Shown here: piece after piece, positions 8,015 through 11,808 of the stretch
How positions within the stretch are numbered: position 1 is the first letter of the stretch
Layout of the letters: each line of letters opens with the position of its first letter
Assembly: GCA_031258995.1 (NCBI GenBank)
Contig: JAIRMB010000026.1
Span: 1-11,808, forward strand
Direction of reading: 5' to 3'
DNA: 11,808 nt
Source: Puniceicoccales bacterium
GTDB lineage: Bacteria > Verrucomicrobiota > Verrucomicrobiia > Opitutales > JAIRLM01
Made by a program: the position numbers and the translations under genes
The notes under the pieces: generated by a model
Database searches by the model: none
The model's input: the letters and a program-made list of their open reading frames with translations, nothing else
Told to the model about the DNA's origin: nothing

Positions 8015-10510
8015 TCAAATGTCTAGATAACTCACATTAAGAGCATTGTCCTCTATGAAGGCGCGTCGAATTTCCACATCTTCACCCATCAGCATGGAGA
8101 AGGTGGCGTCGGCCAGCGCCCCATCGGCGATGGATACTTTCAGCAAATTGCGCCGCTTGGGATCCATCGTTGTCTCGTAGAGTTGGGAAGGATTCATTTC
8201 TCCCAGCCCCTTGTAGCGCTGGATGGTGAGCCCTCTCTTCCCGTTGGCGCGGATTGCCTCGGGCAGTGCCAAAATGCTATCCAATTTTTCATTAAATCCT
8301 TTTCCGTCGGACAGTTCGTAGCGATGTCCGCCGGCCGGGGAAAAACGATCCACGGAAAAACCACAGTCGGCCATCTCTTCCAGAGCCGTAGAGAGGGCGG
8401 GACCTTCGAAAATTTCCTGCACTAAAATGCGCTCTCGCAGCAGAACGCCGCCCAACGTCACATCGCGGCTCACCACGCCGTCGAAGCTGTCTTCCACGAT
8501 ATCGTGGGACCGGTAAAATTCCGCCCGTGCGTCATCATTTTCCAAGAAAAAAAATTGCTCTCCGTTCCCGATGCGAATTTTGGCCAGGTACTGGGGTAGC
8601 CGATAGGCGTCGGAGCCGCGCCGATCCAGGTAATCGCCGAGTGAACAGCCGTGGCGACGGACGCTGGCGCCGAGGGACTCGATCCGGCAGAGACATGGGA
8701 GCAATTTTTCCAGCTGTTCCCGGGAAAAAATGTGGCCATCCGCCAGGCGGGACAGGGTGAGCTCCTCCGCGCCGAGCTCTAGGAGAATGTTGTTCATTTC
8801 ATTGTCATCCTGCACATAGCGTTCCTGTTTCTTTCGTCTGATCCGATAGAGGGGCGGTTGGGCGATATAGACGTAGCCGCTGTCCAAAAGTCCCCGCATC
8901 TGACGAAAAAAGAAAGTGAGCAGGAGAGTGCGGATGTGGGCGCCATCCACGTCCGCGTCAGACATGATGATAATTTTGTGGTAGCGGCACTTAGAAATAT
9001 CAAAGGAGCTGGAATCGGCCGATTCTCCCACGCCGGTGCCGCAGGCCGTGACCATGGCGCGGATTTCGGCGTTGCCCAGTACCCTGTCGATGCGCGCCTT
9101 CTCCACATTGATGACCTTTCCGCGTAGGGGCAAAATGGCTTGGGTGGCCCGATTCCGGCCCTGCTTGGCGGAGCCGCCGGCCGAATCGCCCTCCACGATG
9201 TACAATTCGCAGAGTGACGGGTCTTTCTCGGAACAGTCGGCCAACTTTCCTGGCAATCCGCCTCCGACCAAAGCGCTCTTCCGCACGGTCTCACGCGCCT
9301 TTCGGGCCGCCTCTCGGGCTCTGGCTGCTCCCAGACACTTCTCGATAATTTTTTTTCCTAGGGCCGGCGTGGTTTCGAGGGCGTACTTGAGAGAGTCGCC
9401 GACGATCTTTTGGACAATGCCATCCACCTCACCGTTGGAAAGTTTAGTCTTGGTCTGCCCCTCGAAGCGAGGCTCCGGCACTTTTACGGACACGATAGCC
9501 GTCAATCCTTCCCGCACGTCGTCGCCGGTAATGGCCGGGTCCTTATCCTTCAGTAAATTGTTCTGCTTCCCGTAGCTGTTTAGTACCCGCGTGAGGGCCG
9601 TGCGGAAGCCGGATAGGTGGGTGCCACCCTCCACGTTGCAGATGGAATTGGCATAGGCGTAGACTTGCTCCCCATAGCCGTCATTGTACTGGATGGCGAT
9701 ATCGACGATCACCTGCCCGTCTCCCTCCGCCGGCGCAGAGCCTTGGAAGACAATCGGCTCGGCGTGGAGCACCCCTTTGCCGCCGTTAAGAAAGCCCACG
9801 TACTCGGCGATGCCTTTTTCGAAATGGAATTCCGCTTCTCCACCCTCCCGCTCGTCGACGAGCCGGATGCGGATCCCCGGATTAAGAAAAGCCAACTCGC
9901 GGAGCCGTTTAGCTAAAAGCTCGTAGCGAAAATCTCGTCCGTTGCGAAAAATTTCCGGATCTGGAGAAAATGTGATCTTCGTGCCCGTGCCTTGCGCATT
10001 CCCGACAATATGCATGGATTCCAGCACCTTTCCGCGGGAAAAGACCATTCGGTAAATTCTGCCGCTCCGCCGCACCTCTACCTCGAAGCGGTCGGAAAGG
10101 GCGTTGACGCACTTAGCTCCCACGCCGTGCAATCCGCCCGACACTTGGTAGGCACCCTTGCCAAACTTTCCTCCAGCATGGAGATTGGTCAGCACGAGTT
10201 CCAGGGCCGGAACCTTGTAGATGGGGTGCGGATCCACCGGTATGCCGCGGCCGTTGTCAGTGATAGTGCAGGCGCCGCTGCCGTGAACCGTGACGGCGAT
10301 AGAATCGCAGCGGCCGGCCAGGGCCTCATCGATGCAGTTATCTACGATCTCAAAAACACAGTGATGCAGGCCCCGCTCGCCCGTATCGCCGATGTACATG
10401 TCCGGCCGGCGGCGGACACCTTCCAAACCTTCCAGCTTTTGGATCTTGTCGGCATTGTAATCGCCTTCCACCCCCACCGGCGCAATGGCGCCAACATCTT
10501 CCTGTTCCAT
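8015..10510 (-). CDS. gyrB: DNA gyrase subunit B
   Basis: This is the ATPase subunit of gyrase, 831 residues. The GHKL ATP site is intact. EIVDNCIDEALAG gives the general base Glu54 and the Mg-binding Asn58. TDNGRGIP carries Asp85, the equivalent of E. coli Asp73. The glycine-rich lid is HAGGKFGKGAYQVSGGLHGVG (111-131). The transducer domain follows, then the TOPRIM domain with YIVEGDSAGGSAKQGRNR (437-454, acidic Glu440), PLRGK (461-465) and the metal-binding SDADVDG (517-523). Next comes an insert of roughly 170 residues before QRYKGLGEMNP, the arrangement seen in Gram-negative GyrB and absent from the short Gram-positive form. The C-terminus ends NALNVSYLDI. ATG 10510 is the natural start, with TGGGAC just upstream as a modest ribosome binding site and the conserved core beginning near residue 21. 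It is the first gene of the operon, and gyrA follows after 10 bases. Confidence 0.98.
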   Translation of the reverse strand: MEQEDVGAIAPVGVEGDYNADKIQKLEGLEGVRRRPDMYIGDTGERGLHHCVFEIVDNCIDEALAGRCDSIAVTVHGSGACTITDNGRGIPVDPHPIYKVPALELVLTNLHAGGKFGKGAYQVSGGLHGVGAKCVNALSDRFEVEVRRSGRIYRMVFSRGKVLESMHIVGNAQGTGTKITFSPDPEIFRNGRDFRYELLAKRLRELAFLNPGIRIRLVDEREGGEAEFHFEKGIAEYVGFLNGGKGVLHAEPIVFQGSAPAEGDGQVIVDIAIQYNDGYGEQVYAYANSICNVEGGTHLSGFRTALTRVLNSYGKQNNLLKDKDPAITGDDVREGLTAIVSVKVPEPRFEGQTKTKLSNGEVDGIVQKIVGDSLKYALETTPALGKKIIEKCLGAARAREAARKARETVRKSALVGGGLPGKLADCSEKDPSLCELYIVEGDSAGGSAKQGRNRATQAILPLRGKVINVEKARIDRVLGNAEIRAMVTACGTGVGESADSSSFDISKCRYHKIIIMSDADVDGAHIRTLLLTFFFRQMRGLLDSGYVYIAQPPLYRIRRKKQERYVQDDNEMNNILLELGAEELTLSRLADGHIFSREQLEKLLPCLCRIESLGASVRRHGCSLGDYLDRRGSDAYRLPQYLAKIRIGNGEQFFFLENDDARAEFYRSHDIVEDSFDGVVSRDVTLGGVLLRERILVQEIFEGPALSTALEEMADCGFSVDRFSPAGGHRYELSDGKGFNEKLDSILALPEAIRANGKRGLTIQRYKGLGEMNPSQLYETTMDPKRRNLLKVSIADGALADATFSMLMGEDVEIRRAFIEDNALNVSYLDI

Positions 10511-10548
10511 CGTCCCAGTCCCACCCGCGGCAGATCCACGAATGGCAC

Positions 10549-10577
10549 TATCTAGGCCTTTGGGGCAGCCGGGTCAA
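10549..10577 (-). promoter_or_regulatory. Candidate sigma-70-type promoter of gyrBA
   Basis: On the minus strand, TTGACC (10572-10577) is followed after exactly 17 bases by TAGATA (10549-10554). The -35 box matches consensus at five of six positions, but the -10 box at only three. Transcription would start near 10542, leaving a leader of about 30 bases before the gyrB ATG. The -35 box lies only 6 bases from the ATG of the divergent small gene, so the two units would compete for the same stretch. The spacing and location are convincing; the -10 is weak. Confidence 0.4.
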
Positions 10578-10583
10578 GCGGCG

Positions 10584-10913
10584 ATGGCTCCATTTTTTTC
10601 CTTAATCCAGACTAGGACCTTTCTTGAGCTCCAGGGAAAATCCTCGATTGCCGTCCGCACCTGCGATGGGGAGGGCAACCGGGAAAAGAGTGATTGGTTC
10701 GTGAGTGCGGAGCGTACGACTGTTTTAGATTGTGATGAGTGCATCTTTCTTCCGTTTGGAGACAGTATCGGGCGGCTGCTGCCATCCGTAAGTGGGGAGT
10801 TGCTAACGGACGGTTTCAAGCGGGAGAAAGACTTTTTTCGCAACAGCCTATCGGTTCACGTGCTTGAACATCTCATCGCCATTCCAATGGCTTTTCAAGC
10901 CGGGCTGACCTGA
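10584..10913 (+). CDS. Hypothetical 109-residue protein, divergent from gyrB
   Basis: I do not recognise this protein. The frame from ATG 10584 runs to TGA 10911-10913. The sequence has a natural composition for a small mixed alpha/beta cytoplasmic protein: hydrophobic start APFFSLIQ, a charged middle, FLPFGDSIGRLLPSVSGELL at about 56-75, and a hydrophobic end HVLEHLIAIPMAFQAGLT. No signal peptide, transmembrane helix or metal site is evident. It is divergent from gyrB with 73 bases between the two start codons. A strong hairpin terminator follows 38 bases after its stop, which supports a real transcription unit. Weak points: only a poor Shine-Dalgarno (AGCGG) precedes the ATG, and an in-frame ATG at 10542 would add 14 residues. 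An overlapping minus-strand frame at 10574-10843 looks like a shadow: it is Ser/Arg-rich, without domain-like patterning. Confidence 0.5.
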   Translation: MAPFFSLIQTRTFLELQGKSSIAVRTCDGEGNREKSDWFVSAERTTVLDCDECIFLPFGDSIGRLLPSVSGELLTDGFKREKDFFRNSLSVHVLEHLIAIPMAFQAGLT

Positions 10914-10951
10914 GTGAGTACGGTTTCCGCGCGGACTAACCGGTCCGTTGG

Positions 10952-10981
10952 CCTACGCAATTCAGCGTGCGTAGGTTTCTT
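10952..10981 (+). terminator. Rho-independent terminator after the 109-residue gene
   Basis: CCTACGCA (10952-10959) and TGCGTAGG (10968-10975) form a perfect 8-bp stem with an eight-base loop, followed by TTTCTT. A smaller hairpin (CGGAC, 6-base loop, GTCCG at 10932-10947) lies just before it. The T tract is interrupted, so efficiency is uncertain, but placement just after a stop codon fits. Confidence 0.7.
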
Positions 10982-11066
10982 GCAAATTCATTCATAGCTG
11001 GCTTGCCTGCCTCCGATGGGGCCTTTCGAGTTCCGCTTCGCTTCAAGCGTCGGATCGCCCTGGCGC

Positions 11067-11167
11067 TATGACTCCGAAAAAGTTCGAATTTTGGCATCAT
11101 TGATTTCCAATGGACAAGCCGGCCCGTTTCGACGAAAATTTGGTTAAAAATTAAATTATGACTCCGA
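11067..11167 (+). repeat. Repeated 11-base word that starts two mini-ORFs
   Basis: TATGACTCCGA occurs at 11067-11077 and 11157-11167, 90 bases apart. Each copy contains an ATG opening a very short frame: 11068-11103 (11 codons plus stop, beginning MTPKKFEFWHH) and 11158-11190 (10 codons plus stop, MTPMEKLPTP). Neither has a clear ribosome binding site. It may be chance or the remains of a duplication. Confidence 0.3.
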
Positions 11168-11200
11168 TGGAAAAACTACCAACTCCGTAACTTAAGCTAG

Positions 11201-11235
11201 CCATAGCGGGCCAGGAGCGTTGGCTGGCTCTATGG
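11201..11235. other. Two-part inverted repeat (possible RNA stem-loop)
   Basis: CCATAG (11201-11206) pairs with CTATGG (11230-11235). Inside it, GCCA (11210-11213) pairs with TGGC (11221-11224) around a seven-base loop, separated from the outer stem by an internal loop. No T tract follows, so it does not look like a terminator. Confidence 0.3.
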
Positions 11236-11323
11236 AAATACGACCACGCTCGAGCAGATTTTTAAGGGAGTAGCTTTGCAATTCGGCACAGAAAGAGCTT
11301 GACATCTTCGGAAAACTAATTGC

Positions 11324-11353
11324 AGGTGCACAACACCTCGTCGTGTATATAGT
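11324..11353 (+). promoter_or_regulatory. Possible promoter -10 with overlapping dyad operator
   Basis: TATAGT at 11348-11353 matches the -10 consensus at five of six positions but has no convincing -35 box at normal spacing. The dyad AGGTG (11324-11328) and CACCT (11334-11338), 5-bp arms around five bases, sits about where the -35 would be. A regulator bound there could control the gene at 11433. The leader would be about 70 bases long. Confidence 0.25.
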
Positions 11354-11407
11354 AAAAAAATCACAAAATGCAACTTTCGCGTCGCGCCCTTCGCGGTTTC
11401 GTGCCGC

Positions 11408-11425
11408 CCTCCACGCAGACGGAGG
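11408..11425 (+). promoter_or_regulatory. Hairpin that can hide the Shine-Dalgarno of the gene at 11433
   Basis: CCTCC (11408-11412) is perfectly complementary to GGAGG (11421-11425), with eight bases between. GGAGG is the ribosome binding site for ATG 11433, seven bases further on. Folding would block initiation. A second small hairpin (CGCG, five-base loop, CGCG at 11383-11395) lies just upstream. Confidence 0.4.
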
Positions 11426-11432
11426 CAAAAAC

Positions 11433-11808
11433 ATGTGCGACGGCGTACTAATGGATCCTATGCTCGCTGACCGGCTCAGGAGCTTGGCGGAACAGGAGGC
11501 GGGTGTGTCTGCCGTGATGCGGGCGAACGTTGGCGATAAACAAATGGCGATGATGTGCTTTACCGAGTTGCGCGGCATCAGGGGCGAGCGGGCTGCCCTG
11601 CACATGGTAAGACGCTATCATCTGGGAGATTTTGAATCTGGTAAAGCTGTCGCGGTCGCGTTGGAAGCTTACTATTCTAGCCCGCACGCCGATCTTGCCC
11701 TTTGGGAGAAGGTCACACAAGCCATAGGGATATTCGTAGACGAGGCGGCCGCCCTGTCCGAGCAGCGCATTACACAAGAAAAAGTGAACACAAAGGCGGC
11801 TGTGGACC
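11433..11808 (+). CDS. Unrecognised protein, 3' end outside window
   Basis: I do not recognise this protein. The frame runs from ATG 11433 without a stop to the right edge, giving 125 residues of a longer product. The start is supported by a full GGAGG at 11421-11425, the best Shine-Dalgarno in the window; Met7 (11451) and Met10 are alternatives. The visible part looks soluble and mostly helical: MCDGVLMDPMLADRLRSLAE at the start, then a methionine-rich patch (KQMAMMCF), an Arg-rich stretch (RGIRGERAALHMVRR), and amphipathic helices such as KAVAVALEAYYSS and ALWEKVTQAIGIFVDEAAAL. There is no signal peptide or transmembrane helix in this portion. The KAVAVALEAYY helix loosely resembles the repeated RLALLKEAFF helix of the large protein at the left end, but this is too short to claim homology. 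Two minus-strand frames cover the same bases and appear to be shadows. Confidence 0.65.
   Translation, partial: MCDGVLMDPMLADRLRSLAEQEAGVSAVMRANVGDKQMAMMCFTELRGIRGERAALHMVRRYHLGDFESGKAVAVALEAYYSSPHADLALWEKVTQAIGIFVDEAAALSEQRITQEKVNTKAAVD

Larger units (their letters stand above)
10982..11432. other. Intergenic stretch without a convincing gene
   Basis: No long plus-strand frame with natural composition is visible. The minus-strand frames at 11192-11605 and 11448-11777 look like shadows of the gene starting at 11433. The stretch is more AT-rich in its centre (around 11140-11160). It holds a hairpin near 11033-11053, a duplicated word at 11067-11077 and 11157-11167, and a two-part stem at 11201-11235. 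From 11299 onward come promoter-like and operator-like elements leading into the next gene. Confidence 0.6.

Noticed and set aside
5512..10510. Topoisomerase IV (parC/parE) instead of gyrase
   Set aside because: The intact QRRGGKG box in the wrapping domain and the gyrase-type B subunit identify gyrA and gyrB.
11083..11089. TTCGAAT resembling a tRNA T-loop
   Set aside because: The flanking bases do not form a 5-bp T-stem, and no acceptor stem or other arms can be placed.
11299..11304. Perfect TTGACA as a -35 box
   Set aside because: No acceptable -10 sequence occurs at 15-19 bases downstream; the nearby TATAGT is too far away.
11192..11777. Two overlapping minus-strand frames (137 and 109 residues)
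   Set aside because: The plus-strand frame from 11433 has a strong ribosome binding site and better composition, so these are read as its shadows.
1..11808. CRISPR array, insertion sequence, tRNA/rRNA gene or replication origin
   Set aside because: I saw no regularly spaced repeats, transposase frame, terminal inverted repeats, rRNA/tRNA signature or cluster of DnaA boxes.

Overview
The window is a piece of a bacterial chromosome, moderately GC-rich by eye, built around the DNA gyrase genes. gyrB and gyrA lie back to back on the minus strand. The GyrB carries the long insert between its TOPRIM domain and C-terminus that is usual in Gram-negative lineages. The GyrA N-terminal region reads to me most like the Verrucomicrobiota/Opitutae side of the PVC group. 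That placement is from memory of the family, not a search, and is low confidence.

Layout, left to right. (1) Positions 3-3005, plus strand: the 3' part of a very large gene that enters from the left edge. It encodes a repeat-built, mostly helical protein of unknown function with a hydrophobic tail. (2) 3083-4405, plus: a YuiF-type member of the Na+/H+ antiporter superfamily. (3) 4413-5339, minus: an OppB/DppB-type ABC permease, convergent with the antiporter, with only 7 bases between the two stop codons. No partner ABC genes lie beside it. (4) A rho-independent terminator at 5419-5448, then gyrA (5512-8004) and gyrB (8015-10510), both minus strand and 10 bases apart. A plausible promoter lies at 10549-10577. 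(5) 10584-10913, plus: a small divergent gene of unknown function, ending in a clear hairpin terminator (10952-10981). (6) About 450 bases without a convincing gene (10982-11432), holding several hairpins and a repeated short-ORF start. (7) 11433 to the right edge, plus: the 5' part of an unrecognised gene with a strong Shine-Dalgarno sequence that can be hidden in a hairpin.

How the genes work together. GyrB and GyrA form the A2B2 gyrase and are clearly one transcription unit. The permease behind them looks like a separate unit, because the terminator separates them and its true start lies downstream of that terminator. The antiporter and permease are both inner-membrane transporters but are transcribed toward each other. 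The two unrecognised end genes (left repeat protein and right partial ORF) are the least explained content. The best candidate for something undescribed is the repeat protein. It has at least eight degenerate copies of a helix-loop-helix unit, two of which still share a perfect 25-base match at DNA level.
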